A stretch of 64,000 bases of DNA from Kitasatospora papulosa. Its GTDB lineage: Bacteria > Actinomycetota > Actinomycetes > Streptomycetales > Streptomycetaceae. Shown here one piece after another: positions 1-8,514 of this stretch (positions are counted from its first letter, which is position 1; every line of letters begins with the position of its first letter). Made by a program: the position numbers and the translations under genes. Under the pieces are notes generated by a model, which worked only from the letters and a program-made list of their open reading frames with translations, had not been told where the DNA came from and did no database searches. Where the stretch lies: assembly GCF_000717245.1 (NCBI RefSeq), contig NZ_JNYQ01000012.1:124001-188000 (forward strand). Reading direction: 5' to 3'.

Positions 1-42
1 CGCCAGTGCGCCGAACGGCCTCCCCGCTGCGCCACACTGGCG
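1..42. repeat. Inverted repeat at left edge
   Basis: CGCCAGTG at 1-8 is repeated as its exact reverse complement CACTGGCG at 35-42, with a 26-base GC-rich spacer. It lies about 40 bases upstream of the first gene. It could be the terminator of a gene to the left of the window or a regulatory site; the window edge prevents a decision. Confidence 0.4.
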
Positions 43-82
43 GCCGAATGCCGCAATTCCGGCGCGGCGGAGGAGGTTGGCC

Positions 83-277
83 ATGGCCATTTCGATCTCA
101 GTGGTGCTGCTTCTGCTGGTCCTCGCAGCGATCTTCCTGCGAAACGGGGGACTCAAGATCTCGCACGCGATCGTGTGCGCCCTGCTGGGATTCCTCCTCG
201 CGGGCACCAGCATGGCTCCCACCATCCACGAGGGGATCACCGCCACCGCGGACGTCGTCAGCGGCCTCCGGCCCTGA
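83..277 (+). CDS. Small hydrophobic membrane protein, unknown function
   Basis: The 64-residue product has two hydrophobic stretches, about residues 2-18 (isoleucine, valine and leucine rich) and 26-44, with a short basic/polar turn between them. It is therefore probably a two-pass membrane protein. The ATG at 83 is chosen because AGGAGG at 71-76 sits six bases before it; the in-frame TTG at 77 abuts that ribosome site and is rejected. Small proteins of this look occur in streptomycetes, sometimes near plasmid-transfer-like genes. No transfer gene is visible here, so no function is assigned. Confidence 0.7.
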   Translation: MAISISVVLLLLVLAAIFLRNGGLKISHAIVCALLGFLLAGTSMAPTIHEGITATADVVSGLRP

Positions 278-434
278 CGCACACGTGTCCGGATCGCGGG
301 AGAACGGCGACCCGATCGGGGTACACCGGCGCACATCACCCCACAGGGGCGTTACCGTCGTCAGGGGCCTTCGCGTGCCTCGTCGACATGGCGGGACCCC
401 ACCGGTCCTCGCCGCGCACCTGGAGAACGCACCA

Positions 435-1184
435 ATGTCCTTCCCGCACCCCGGACGACAGTCGGGCGCCGCCCACCACGAGTACTGCAACAACGCCCTG
501 TGCTGCCGCTGCCAGCAGCGGCAGTGGACGACGAAGCTCGGTGACGAACGCCTGTGCGGCCCCTGCGCGGCCTGCTGCCGGGACTGCGGGCGGGCGCCCG
601 CACCCCATGTGGACGGACTCGACGACGGGCTCTGCGCGGAATGCCGTGGCCGATGCGGCCGGTGCCACAGCGCGCTGCCCGCCGAGGGCCCGTGTCCCTG
701 CCGGAAGTGGCGCGAGCGCGCGGCCGGCGACCCCGTCGCATACATCCTCCAGGCCCTTCCGCAACCGCTGGTCCAGGCGCTCGGCCACCGACACCCCCGG
801 ACGGTCCACGACCTGATCCACCGCGAGCTCACCCGGCGCACCCCCGACCAGCTCCTCGAGCGGCTCGAACGCCGGTGGAACGTCCGCTGGTCACACGCCC
901 TCCACGAGAAGGACGAGGACGGCCGGCGTCGCTGGGCACCCCAGGAGATCGCGGAAGCACTCGTGAGTCCCGGCAACTGCGGCGATCCCCAGTGCGAGGA
1001 CGGCTACCTCCTCACCACCGACACGCCGTGCGGCCGGTGCCTGCGGCCCACCCACCGTTTCGTCACCTCGGTGGCCGACCGTACGGCGACCTCTGACCAC
1101 GCCCGTGCCACCGCCGCGCAGATCCGGCGCGCCCTCGTGGAAGGCCGCTCCACCAAGCCGGGAAAGCGGCGGCCGACCAGCTGA
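435..1184 (+). CDS. Cys-rich (zinc-ribbon-like) hypothetical protein
   Basis: The 249-residue protein has an N-terminal third packed with cysteine pairs (CCRC near 17-20, then CGPC, CCRDC, CAEC, CGRC, CPC), and another CxxC-type set near the C-terminus (CGDPQC and CGRC). This suggests several zinc ribbons or knuckles. The middle (about 100-170) is charged and helical, with no motif I recognise. The ATG at 435 begins just before the Cys-rich domain; the longer upstream reading frame is low-complexity and has no ribosome site. It follows the small membrane protein by 157 bases on the same strand. The function is unknown; nucleic-acid or protein binding is only an inference. Confidence 0.6.
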   Translation: MSFPHPGRQSGAAHHEYCNNALCCRCQQRQWTTKLGDERLCGPCAACCRDCGRAPAPHVDGLDDGLCAECRGRCGRCHSALPAEGPCPCRKWRERAAGDPVAYILQALPQPLVQALGHRHPRTVHDLIHRELTRRTPDQLLERLERRWNVRWSHALHEKDEDGRRRWAPQEIAEALVSPGNCGDPQCEDGYLLTTDTPCGRCLRPTHRFVTSVADRTATSDHARATAAQIRRALVEGRSTKPGKRRPTS

Positions 1185-1190
1185 TCGCCC

Positions 1191-1805
1191 TCAGCCCTTG
1201 TCCAGAGCGCCCCGCACCAGCGCGGCGGCGAGCACGGCCGGGTCCTCGTCCCTCTCCAGCCGGGTGAGCGCGGCCGGCGTGCCGGGGAGCCCGAGTCGCT
1301 CCGCTCCCTGAAGCGCCTTCTTGTCGAGGTAGGGGGCCGTCTCCGGCCACACCGTCTGCACCTCACGCAGGAAGATGTCGGCGCCCGTGGGCCCGATCCC
1401 GGGAAAACGGCGTAGCCCGGAGCGGAGCGCGTGCACATCGCCGCCGGCCTCCCGGCGCAGACGCCGGAGGTCCCCGCCGAAGGCGTCGAGCAGCAGCAGG
1501 GCACCGTCCCCCAGCTGCGTCGCCGTACGCTCGTCGTACCTCCGGTAGCCACCCTCTCCCAGCGCGTCCACCCGCTCCTGCCAGGTGGCGTCGGCCATCC
1601 GGCGAGGGGTGCGCAGTCCGCGCGAGAACAGCGCCCGCGCGGCGGCCACCGCGATCCCGGCGCGTATCCGCGCGCTCAGCAGGTCGCTGAGGACGAGCAG
1701 CTGATACAAGGGCTGAGGCGTGTCACGCAGCCGGATGCCCGCCTCGGCCGCATACGTGGTGCCGTGCCGTTCCAGCAGCGCGTCCAGGGTCCGGCGACCG
1801 CTCAC
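1191..1805 (-). CDS. HhH-GPD-like endonuclease/DNA glycosylase homologue
   Basis: This 204-residue protein resembles the endonuclease III superfamily. A helix-hairpin-helix motif, FPGIGPTGADIFL, lies around residues 131-143 and is followed by an aspartate (YLDKK) about where the catalytic Asp of the HhH-GPD fold falls. The lysine that endonuclease III carries in the hairpin (GxGxKTA) is not present; a proline or threonine occupies that place. No four-cysteine FeS loop is seen. A lyase-deficient glycosylase or a non-catalytic relative is therefore possible. The GTG start overlaps the TGA of the upstream small gene (GTGA, 1802-1805), indicating translational coupling. Confidence 0.75.
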   Translation of the reverse strand: MSGRRTLDALLERHGTTYAAEAGIRLRDTPQPLYQLLVLSDLLSARIRAGIAVAAARALFSRGLRTPRRMADATWQERVDALGEGGYRRYDERTATQLGDGALLLLDAFGGDLRRLRREAGGDVHALRSGLRRFPGIGPTGADIFLREVQTVWPETAPYLDKKALQGAERLGLPGTPAALTRLERDEDPAVLAAALVRGALDKG

Positions 1806-1984
1806 GCGAATCCGAAGATGCGGGCGATGAAGAACCCCGCGAAGACCACGGAGCCCAGCAGCACCAGACCGGCCCAGAAGGCAGGATGCTCCCAGATCCC
1901 GCCGTCGGGGCGTTCGACATGTGCTTCGCTTATGCAGCCCTCCGCCGGAGGTGTCTCTCCGGGGGGCGTGAGTGAGATAGCCAT
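1802..1984 (-). CDS. DUF6480-like small membrane protein
   Basis: This 60-residue protein has a conserved-looking PPGETPPAEG segment near residues 6-15 and one C-terminal transmembrane helix (about residues 36-58). That layout matches the short actinobacterial proteins labelled DUF6480. The ATG at 1984 is preferred over an upstream in-frame start at 2041, because the added residues would run into the divergent gene's control region. It overlaps the endonuclease-like gene by four bases and is the first gene of that leftward pair. Its function is unknown. Confidence 0.65.
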   Translation of the reverse strand: MAISLTPPGETPPAEGCISEAHVERPDGGIWEHPAFWAGLVLLGSVVFAGFFIARIFGFA

Positions 1985-2112
1985 GTATCCACCATCACTC
2001 CAGGTGCCCGGCTTCGCGACAGCGGACGCCGATGGCGGCACGTGTACGTCCGTACGGAGTCCGGGCCGGGCCCCGAGCGGTGCCGGTGCCCCGGACGGGG
2101 CACCGTCTAGGA

Positions 2113-3351
2113 ATGCCCGCAGTCGTCACACCCGAGCCCGTCGTCAAACTCGTCCAGCGCACCACCGAGCCCGCCGCGGCCCAGACCCTCAGATCGACGG
2201 CCGCCGCCGTCATCGCCTTCGCGGTGGCCCAGTCGGTCCTTCCTGAACCGCACCCGGCGCCGCTGACCGCCCCCCTCACCGCCCTCCTCGTGGTGCAGGT
2301 GACGCTCTACGCCACCCTCACCACCGGGATCCGGCGTGTGAACGCCGTTGTGGTCGGGGTGCTGATCGCCAGTGGATTCAGCTCACTGGTGGGGCTGAGC
2401 TGGTGGACCCTGGGGCTGACCATCTTCACCTCCCTCCTGATCGGACGGGTGGTGCGGGTCAACGAGTTCGTGCCCGAGGTGGCGATCAGCGCGATGCTCG
2501 TGCTCGGCGTCGCGCAGGTCGCCGACACGGCCTGGGAACGCGTACTGGAGACGCTGATCGGCGCCGGGGTGGGTCTGCTCTTCAACCTCCTGCTGGCACC
2601 GCCCGTCTGGGTCGAGTCGGCGGGTGTGTCGATCGGCGGCCTGGGGGAGCGGATGGGAAAGATGTTCCGCGCCCTGGGCGAGGAGATCGGCGGCAACCAC
2701 CCGGTGCGGGAGGCAGCCGCACGCCTGCACGAGGCCCGCCGTCTGGACCACGACATCGTGGAGGTCGACGCGTCGCTGAGGCAGGCCGAGGAGAGCCTGA
2801 TGCTCAACCCCCGCGTCAAGGAGGGTCTGCTCAACCGCGTCGTCCTGCGAACCGGACTCGACACGCTGGAGATCTGCGCCGTGGTGCTGCGTGTCCTGAC
2901 CCGGACGCTGACCGATCTCGCCAAGGCGCGGACGGAGGAAGCGCTCTTCCCCGAGGACGTGGCCACGGACCTCCGGGAACTCTTCGGCCACATGTCGGAC
3001 GCGATCGAGGGCTTCGCTCTGATGATCACCACACCGATGGCGCAGAGCGGCGAGGAGGCGGAGGAACGCCTGGCCGAAGCCCTCGTCCGCAGTCGCAGGA
3101 CGCGTGACCACGTGGCCGACCTGCTGCTCGAGGACGTGCAGGAACACCCCAGGCAGTGGCAGCTGCACGGTGCGCTGCTGGCCGAGGTCGACCGCATCCT
3201 CGACGAACTCGACATCGACAAGCGCACGGAGCGACTGGCCGAGGAACTGGACCGCCGCTCGGCCGAGGCGCACGACCGCCACCCGAGGCTGCGGGCGATC
3301 TCCCGGCGGCTGCGCGGCGCCGCCCAGGCGCGGCGGAGGGAGGGTGGGTGA
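2113..3351 (+). CDS. FUSC/aromatic acid exporter-like membrane protein
   Basis: The 412-residue protein has an N-terminal half with about five or six closely packed hydrophobic helices (residues about 25-165) and a long soluble helical C-terminal half. This is the architecture of the FUSC/ArAE family, which includes aromatic acid and fusaric acid exporters. The C-terminal region is rich in Arg, Glu and Leu and likely forms coiled helices in the cytoplasm. The ATG at 2113 is used; a longer frame to 2032 overlaps the divergent gene's leader. The substrate cannot be predicted. A second, larger FUSC protein lies at 50783-52690. Confidence 0.75.
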   Translation: MPAVVTPEPVVKLVQRTTEPAAAQTLRSTAAAVIAFAVAQSVLPEPHPAPLTAPLTALLVVQVTLYATLTTGIRRVNAVVVGVLIASGFSSLVGLSWWTLGLTIFTSLLIGRVVRVNEFVPEVAISAMLVLGVAQVADTAWERVLETLIGAGVGLLFNLLLAPPVWVESAGVSIGGLGERMGKMFRALGEEIGGNHPVREAAARLHEARRLDHDIVEVDASLRQAEESLMLNPRVKEGLLNRVVLRTGLDTLEICAVVLRVLTRTLTDLAKARTEEALFPEDVATDLRELFGHMSDAIEGFALMITTPMAQSGEEAEERLAEALVRSRRTRDHVADLLLEDVQEHPRQWQLHGALLAEVDRILDELDIDKRTERLAEELDRRSAEAHDRHPRLRAISRRLRGAAQARRREGG

Positions 3352-3357
3352 GGGACG

Positions 3358-3585
3358 TCAGCCGGTGTCCCGGCGGGACTTCTCGCCGGGCTGTGTGCGG
3401 CGCCGGTGACTGGTGTCGCACCACGGATACATCCGGCTCCTCCGGCACATGCACAGGGCGACGACGAACCGGTCGGAGACGGCCACGGTGCCGTCCGCGC
3501 ACGTGACCTCCACGGGGCCTTCCACCAGGAGGGGACCGTCGTCACCGATCGTGATCCGGCAAGGGTGTTCAGAGCTGTTCGGCAC
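3358..3585 (-). CDS. CDGSH-type iron-sulfur protein
   Basis: The 75-residue protein has the CDGSH signature: C-M-C-R-R-S then P-W-C-D-T-S-H, around residues 45-60. This gives the three cysteines and one histidine that hold a labile 2Fe-2S cluster; threonine replaces the usual glycine of CDGSH. Such proteins are small redox or FeS-transfer proteins. Its start lies inside the end of the upstream methyltransferase gene (17-base overlap, 3569-3585), so the two are probably co-translated. Confidence 0.85.
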   Translation of the reverse strand: MPNSSEHPCRITIGDDGPLLVEGPVEVTCADGTVAVSDRFVVALCMCRRSRMYPWCDTSHRRRTQPGEKSRRDTG

Positions 3586-4252
3586 GGATCACCACCAGTT
3601 CCTCCGCCGTGTCGCCCGCGCCCACCAGCCCCGTGTCCCGGAGCCATCGAAGCCGGGAACGCAGCACGGGCCCGAGGGGCACGAGCGCGCGGTCACTGAC
3701 ACGCGCACGCAGTCCCGCGTCGGAGAGCCGCCGCACGGTGATGTCGCTGTCGCACAGGCCGGAGTGCACGAGGAGGAGGCGGCCTCCCGGGCGCAGCGCC
3801 GCCGGGGCCGTCTCGCACATCCGGTCGAGGATCGCCCGGCCGTCACACCCCGCGTCCCAGGCCCGAGCAGCCCCGTGTCCCGGAATCCGGTCCAGGGGCG
3901 ACGGCACATAGGGCGGGTTGCAGATCACCAGGTCGTAGGAACGTCCGGGCAGCGCCGACAGGAGGTCACTGCGCTGCACGGTGATGCGTCGGCGGTGCAG
4001 CAACGCGTTCAGCCGGGCCGTCGCCACGGCGCGCCGCGCGATGTCCACGGCCGTCACCCGCGCGCCCAGCCGTGCCGCGTGCAGGGCCAGGGCACCGCTG
4101 CCGGTACCGACGTCCAGAACCTCGGTCCCGGGGGTTATGCCCTCACGGTTCAGGGCGGCCACGAGCAGCCGCGTGTCGTGCTGGGGCGCGTACACGCCCG
4201 GCAGCGTCATCAAGGGAAGGGCGCGGGGGGCCTGGGCCAGATCTGCGGACAT
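3569..4252 (-). CDS. HemK/PrmC-like class I methyltransferase
   Basis: The 227-residue protein is a Rossmann-fold methyltransferase. Motif I, LDVGTGSGALAL, is near residues 46-57 and binds S-adenosylmethionine. The NPPY motif near 111-114 is characteristic of N-methyltransferases acting on glutamine or adenine side groups, as in HemK/PrmC and HemK2 (Mtq2) enzymes. The short length without an N-terminal helical domain fits the HemK2-like class better than canonical PrmC. It precedes and overlaps the CDGSH gene. The target (release factor or another protein) is an inference. Confidence 0.75.
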   Translation of the reverse strand: MSADLAQAPRALPLMTLPGVYAPQHDTRLLVAALNREGITPGTEVLDVGTGSGALALHAARLGARVTAVDIARRAVATARLNALLHRRRITVQRSDLLSALPGRSYDLVICNPPYVPSPLDRIPGHGAARAWDAGCDGRAILDRMCETAPAALRPGGRLLLVHSGLCDSDITVRRLSDAGLRARVSDRALVPLGPVLRSRLRWLRDTGLVGAGDTAEELVVIRAEQL

Positions 4253-4304
4253 CTGTGACTCCGTTCGACGTTCCGGAGGGGAGGGTACGGACCCGGGTGG
4301 CGGT

Positions 4305-5267
4305 TCAGACCTTCCAGTCCGCCAGCATCCGGTCCCCGAGCCGTTCCTCGAGGTAGGAGGTGGCGGTGATGCCGAACGCGATGTCCGTCGCCATCGCGGG
4401 TTCGTCGTCGAGCAGACCGCCGATCACGTCGCGGCGCACGACCTGTTCGTGCACCGCGTCGGCCTCGACGTGCTCGGTGTAGAAGAACTCGGCCGCGGGG
4501 CCGGCGCCGTTGCGCTTCATGGCGTGGGCGAGGCGCCGCGAACCGGGGGACGAGGTGATCTCGACGGCGGCGAAGTGGCCCACCAGGGCCCCGCGCAGCC
4601 GGCGGTGCAGGCCGAACAGCGACATCACGTTCACCAGCGCCAGCATGGGGGCACAGCCCTGGTCCAGATAGCGGCCGTACGCGGTGTCGAGACCCAGATC
4701 GCTCATGAGACCGGCGAACAGCCCCGCGTGGACGCGGTCCGCGCGACCGGCGCCGAACTCGTCGTACTCGATCGCCGCCATCCCCGCCTTCGCCCGCCCG
4801 CTGAGCCGGGGCAGCACCCAGGCATGCGGGTCGGCCTCCTTGAGGTGGTACAGCGAACGCTGTATCGCGTACTCCCGCAGATGCCGCAGCTCGCCGAGGT
4901 CCTGGAGGAACCAGGAGACACCGGAACCGCGGATTGGTTCCACCAGGAGACCCTCCAGGACGCCGTCCAGCTCGTCGGTCGCGGGGACGTCGTGCCGCAG
5001 CGCCGTCAGGAAGCGGTCCTCGAGCGCGCCGCGAACCGTGAGCAGAGGAGGGTCCCACTCCAGCTCGGGACGGACACCGGCGAAGCCGCGGTAGTGCAGT
5101 TCGTAGCAGACGTACAGGGCGAGCTGCAGGTCGTCGCCGTAGGGATCGGCGTCCCGGGCGGCGCCGGGGTCCGGCAGGGCTCCGTCGTCCCGAAGGAAGG
5201 CGATCACCCCGGCGGAGAGCTCCCCGCGCGCTCGCGGGAGGGGAGGGCCTGCGCGGTGACGTGTCAT
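4305..5267 (-). CDS. Iron-containing redox enzyme family protein (haem-oxygenase fold)
   Basis: The 320-residue, mostly helical protein matches the actinobacterial family annotated as iron-containing redox enzymes. It has conserved acidic/His stretches such as LYHLKEADPHAW, AIEYDEFGAG, GHFAAVEITSS and FYTEHVEADAVHE. The scattered Glu and His residues would supply a di-iron site in a TenA/haem-oxygenase-like bundle. The ATG at 5267 follows an AGGAGG four bases away, which rules out the longer upstream frame. Monocistronic; substrate unknown. Confidence 0.75.
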   Translation of the reverse strand: MTRHRAGPPLPRARGELSAGVIAFLRDDGALPDPGAARDADPYGDDLQLALYVCYELHYRGFAGVRPELEWDPPLLTVRGALEDRFLTALRHDVPATDELDGVLEGLLVEPIRGSGVSWFLQDLGELRHLREYAIQRSLYHLKEADPHAWVLPRLSGRAKAGMAAIEYDEFGAGRADRVHAGLFAGLMSDLGLDTAYGRYLDQGCAPMLALVNVMSLFGLHRRLRGALVGHFAAVEITSSPGSRRLAHAMKRNGAGPAAEFFYTEHVEADAVHEQVVRRDVIGGLLDDEPAMATDIAFGITATSYLEERLGDRMLADWKV

Positions 5268-5355
5268 GGTCCTCCTTCTGCCCCGGGTGTCCCGGAAGCC
5301 ACATGGACAACCGCGATCGACTGTACGCCGAACCGCCGGGACCGGCCTGTGCTGG

Positions 5356-6378
5356 CTAGCTCCGTGCCGCCTTCCCACCGGTCCACTCCAGGAGGCGTTC
5401 CATGGTCCACGAGGTGACCACACGATCCACGGGGACGCCGCACTCCTCGGCCCGCGCGCAACCGTAGATCTGCCAGTCCAGCTGGCCCGGAGCGTGCGCG
5501 TCGGTGTCGATCGACAGAAGGGCACCCGACGCCACCGCCTGCCGGAGCAGGCCGCGCGGCGGATCGAGCCGTTCCGGGCGGCAGTTGATCTCCACGGCCG
5601 TCCCGGCCTCGGCGCACGCCGCGAAGACCCGTTCGGCGTCGAACAGCGACTGCGGCCTCTTCTTCCCGCCCAGGAGCCTCCCGGTGCAGTGCCCCAGGAT
5701 GTCCGCGTGCGGATTGCGCACGGCCGCCAGCATGCGCGCGGTCATCGCCGCGGCGTCCATGCGCAGCTTCGAATGCACGGAGACGACCACCACGTCGAGC
5801 CGCCTCAGCACGTCCGGATCCTGGTCGAGCGAGCCGTCGTCCAGGATGTCGCACTCGATACCGGTGAGCAGACGGAAGGGCGCCCACCGCTCGTTCAGCT
5901 CCGCCACGACGGCCAGCTGATCGAGGAGCCGCTCGGTCGACAGCCCGTTGGCCACGGTCAGTCTGGGGGAGTGGTCGGTCAGCACCGCCCACTCGTGTCC
6001 CAACTCCTTCGCCGTCCGGCCCATATCGGCGATCGGGCTGCCCCCGTCGGACCAGTCGGAGTGCAGGTGGCAGTCGCCCCGGAGCGCGGCGAGGAGGGAC
6101 TCACCGCCCGCGGCCAGGGGCGTCGACGCCTCCTCCTCCAACGCCTCGAGATACGCGGGCGTCGCGCCCTCCACGGCCTCACGGATCACCTTGGCCGTCT
6201 TCGGCCCGATGCCGCGCACGGACTCCAGCGAACCGCGCCTCACCCGGTCGTCGATCTCCTCACCGTCCATCGAACCGATCGCGTCCGCCGCCGTACGGAA
6301 CGCCTTCACCCGGTACGTGGCCGCCTGGGACCGCTCCAGGAGGAACGCGATACGCCGCAGGGCGTCTGCCGGATCCAC
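5356..6378 (-). CDS. PHP-domain phosphoesterase with N-terminal HhH (PolX-like, lacks polymerase domain)
   Basis: The 340-residue protein has helix-hairpin-helix sequences in its first 70 residues (VRGIGPKTAKVI), like the 8-kDa region of family X polymerases. A PHP metal-dependent phosphoesterase domain follows: DCHLHSDWSDG near 103, LTDHSP near 133, GIECDI near 172, SVHSK near 199, ILGH near 225, and DTDAHA near 290. The polymerase palm of bacterial PolX is absent, so this is a HhH plus PHP two-domain form, presumably a DNA 3' end-processing or repair nuclease. It is immediately downstream (2-base gap) of the next gene and probably in one operon with it. Confidence 0.8.
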   Translation of the reverse strand: MDPADALRRIAFLLERSQAATYRVKAFRTAADAIGSMDGEEIDDRVRRGSLESVRGIGPKTAKVIREAVEGATPAYLEALEEEASTPLAAGGESLLAALRGDCHLHSDWSDGGSPIADMGRTAKELGHEWAVLTDHSPRLTVANGLSTERLLDQLAVVAELNERWAPFRLLTGIECDILDDGSLDQDPDVLRRLDVVVVSVHSKLRMDAAAMTARMLAAVRNPHADILGHCTGRLLGGKKRPQSLFDAERVFAACAEAGTAVEINCRPERLDPPRGLLRQAVASGALLSIDTDAHAPGQLDWQIYGCARAEECGVPVDRVVTSWTMERLLEWTGGKAARS

Positions 6379-6380
6379 GG

Positions 6381-6815
6381 TCAGGGCCGAGCCGTGTGCT
6401 GCGGATGCCCACGCGTACGGCGGACCTCCTTCATCTGCGCCTCGTAGAGATGGCGCCGCCCTCCCACGAGTTCCTGCCGCACCCGCTCCTCGACCTCCAC
6501 GAACGGCCGGTAGTACGTGTCGTCGTACGCCTCGACGAGCTGGAAGGTCCAGCAGCCCGGGATGACGTTGCGGCCCACGATCTCCCGCTCCACCAGGTCG
6601 GCGTGCTCCGGGTGGCCACCCATCCGCAGCAGTTCGACCGCTCTGTCCAGCGTCAGGTCCGCGCCGCCCATGAGCTGATGGAACCCGTAGAGCTGCCCCC
6701 GGGCACGCTCCACCTTCTCCAGGGCCTCGGACAGCGCTCCGAGCGCCTCGACGGTCGTGTCCCCCGTCCCGGGCGGCCGTACGTGCTCTTCATCGGGCCC
6801 ACCGCTCTCACTCAT
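6381..6815 (-). CDS. Conserved hypothetical protein
   Basis: The 144-residue soluble protein has an acidic N-terminus, a helical segment (EALEKVERARGQLYGFHQLMGGAD) and a Trp/Tyr-rich central part (PGCWTFQLVEAYDDTYYRPF). I do not recognise the family beyond its being typical of streptomycete conserved proteins. It is the first gene of a two-gene leftward unit with the PHP-domain protein (2 bases apart). It shares a 122-base divergent promoter region with gvpO. Confidence 0.65.
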   Translation of the reverse strand: MSESGGPDEEHVRPPGTGDTTVEALGALSEALEKVERARGQLYGFHQLMGGADLTLDRAVELLRMGGHPEHADLVEREIVGRNVIPGCWTFQLVEAYDDTYYRPFVEVEERVRQELVGGRRHLYEAQMKEVRRTRGHPQHTARP

Positions 6816-6937
6816 GCATACGACTGTGCACGCGCAGCCCGCGGCACGTCGGTCCTGGACGCCGAAAGGGTGAGGGCCCTCCTGCCCCGGCCATCCTTCG
6901 AGATGCGCCGGAACCGAACCTGGCCAGACTGGATTCC

Positions 6938-7282
6938 ATGGCAGAGAACAGGCCCGCCCGGTCGGGACAGACGGCGAAAAGGGCAGCGAAGAAGACAGCG
7001 AAGAGGGCGGCCCCCCGCTCGTCGGCCCGGCGCGGTCCCGAGGACGCTGCCCACGCCGCCTGCGAGAGCCTGGAACGGCTGATCTGCCACGCCGCGGAGG
7101 GCGTGTCCGCAGTGCGGCGGAAGGACGACGGATGGTGCGTCGTCGTCGACGTGCTGGAAGTCCCCCGCATCCCCGACACCACGAGCCTGCTCGCCTCCTA
7201 CGAGGTGCAGATCGACGAGCGGGGCGAACTCATGGAGTACAGCAGGGTCCGCCGGTACCGGCGCGGCTCCGCAGACGAATGA
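6938..7282 (+). CDS. gvpO: Gas vesicle protein GvpO
   Basis: The 114-residue protein has a basic Ala/Lys-rich N-terminus (about 1-35) followed by the compact GvpO domain, with W-C-V-V-V-D-V-L-E then a short beta/Tyr-rich end (ASYEVQIDERGELMEYSRVRRYRRG). GvpO is required for normal vesicle assembly in several organisms; its molecular role is unsettled. It opens the cluster in the order known from streptomycetes (O-A-F-G-Y-Z-J-L-S-K). The gene is 32 bases upstream of gvpA. No strong ribosome site precedes the ATG, so a leaderless or weakly led transcript is possible. Confidence 0.88.
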   Translation: MAENRPARSGQTAKRAAKKTAKRAAPRSSARRGPEDAAHAACESLERLICHAAEGVSAVRRKDDGWCVVVDVLEVPRIPDTTSLLASYEVQIDERGELMEYSRVRRYRRGSADE

Positions 7283-7313
7283 TCCGCTCGCCTCTCACCC
7301 GGAAGGACCCTTC

Positions 7314-7760
7314 ATGACCACGACCATGTACGCCGACGAAGTCGCCCCGTGCCCGCCGAGGGCCGGCACGCTCTACGACGTTCTGGAACTCATCCTCGAC
7401 CGCGGCATGGTCATCGACGTGTTCGTCCGGGTGTCGCTCGTGGGGATCGAGATCCTCAAGATAGACGCGCGCATCGTCGTCGCCAGTGTGGACACCTACC
7501 TGCGCTTCGCCGAGGCCTGCAACCGCCTCGACCTGGAGCGTGACTCGGGCAGCACCACCATTCCCGAACTGCTCGGCGGACGAGCCGCCAAGTCGGTCGG
7601 CAAGCGCAAGGTGCGCCAGGCGGCGGAGTCCGTCGGCGACACCGTGCGCAAGGCGGTGGGGGGCGACGACGACGAGGACGACGACGGGAACGAGCGGCCG
7701 AAGAAGCGCCGGGCCCCCGCACGCGACGGATCGAGCCGGCGCCGACGCGTGGAGGCATGA
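7314..7760 (+). CDS. gvpA: Gas vesicle structural protein GvpA-type
   Basis: The 148-residue protein has the GvpA/GvpJ core at residues about 18-70: LYDVLELILDRGMVIDVFV, then LVGIEILKIDARIVVASVDTY. These are the helix-beta-beta-helix elements that polymerise into vesicle ribs. After the core it has an unusual basic/acidic C-terminal tail (about 85-148) with DDDEDDD and Arg/Lys-rich ends. Canonical GvpA is about 70-75 residues, so this actinobacterial version is roughly twice as long. The ATG at 7314 follows GGAAGGA. Its position as the second gene supports the gvpA call. Confidence 0.88.
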   Translation: MTTTMYADEVAPCPPRAGTLYDVLELILDRGMVIDVFVRVSLVGIEILKIDARIVVASVDTYLRFAEACNRLDLERDSGSTTIPELLGGRAAKSVGKRKVRQAAESVGDTVRKAVGGDDDEDDDGNERPKKRRAPARDGSSRRRRVEA

Positions 7761-7763
7761 TCC

Positions 7764-8513
7764 GTGTCCGGCAACGATGTGTACGTCTACGCGATCATTC
7801 CGGCGGGGCAGGCGCTCCCGCCCGGCGCGGTGGGGGTGGGAAGCCCGGCCGCCGCGCTGCGGCTGGTGGACGAGGGACGGGTCACCGCGGTGGTGAGCGC
7901 CGCCCCGCCACAACTGCGCGCCAGACGAAGAGATCTGATGGCGCACCAGGAGGTCCTGCAACGCCTCACGGACACGGGCCCCGTCCTGCCCATGCGCTTC
8001 GGGACGGTCGCACCGGACGACGAGTCGGTACGTGCCCAGCTGGCCCGATCGCAGGCGGAGCACCGCGCCACGCTGAGCCACCTGCGCGGCGGCGTCGAGT
8101 TCAACCTCAAGGCGCTCCCCGCCCAGGACGCGCTCGCCGCCGTCGTCGCCGAGGAGAAGAACGTGCGAAGGCTGCGCGAGGCGGTGCGCAGGCGTCCCGG
8201 GTACGAGGCGAACGTCAGGCTCGGTGAGGCCGTGTCCGCCGCCCTGTCCCGTCGTGCGGCCGAGGCCGGGAGGAAGATCCTCCACGAGCTCACCCCCCTC
8301 GCCCGTGAGACGGCCCCCGGTCCCGAGGTCCACGGGTGTGTACTCAACGTGTCCTTCCTCGTCGACCGGAGCCGCGGCGACTCCTTCCGGACCACGGTGC
8401 AGCGGTTCGCCGACAGACATCGCGACCACCTCGAACTCCGGGTGGCCGGGCCGCTGCCCTGCTACAGCTTCGTCTCCTCCCGTCCTCAGCGGACGCCTGT
8501 GGCGGGGGGCTGA
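7764..8513 (+). CDS. gvpF: Gas vesicle protein GvpF
   Basis: The 249-residue GvpL/GvpF family protein has the N-terminal beta strand (VYVYAIIP), the HQEVLQ and VLPMRFGTV segments, and the C-terminal CVLNVSFLVDR and LRVAGPLPCYSF strands that define the family. GvpF in other systems contacts the gas-facing side of the shell and acts in early assembly. The GTG start is four bases after the gvpA stop, with GGAGG just upstream inside the end of gvpA. It is one of two GvpF/L paralogues here; the other is at 11171. Confidence 0.9.
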   Translation: MSGNDVYVYAIIPAGQALPPGAVGVGSPAAALRLVDEGRVTAVVSAAPPQLRARRRDLMAHQEVLQRLTDTGPVLPMRFGTVAPDDESVRAQLARSQAEHRATLSHLRGGVEFNLKALPAQDALAAVVAEEKNVRRLREAVRRRPGYEANVRLGEAVSAALSRRAAEAGRKILHELTPLARETAPGPEVHGCVLNVSFLVDRSRGDSFRTTVQRFADRHRDHLELRVAGPLPCYSFVSSRPQRTPVAGG

Positions 8514-8514
8514 C

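Noticed and set aside
83..1184. Left end considered as an integrative conjugative element fragment
   Set aside because: Only a small membrane protein and a Cys-rich protein are present; no integrase, replicase, FtsK-like transfer gene or attachment repeat is visible.
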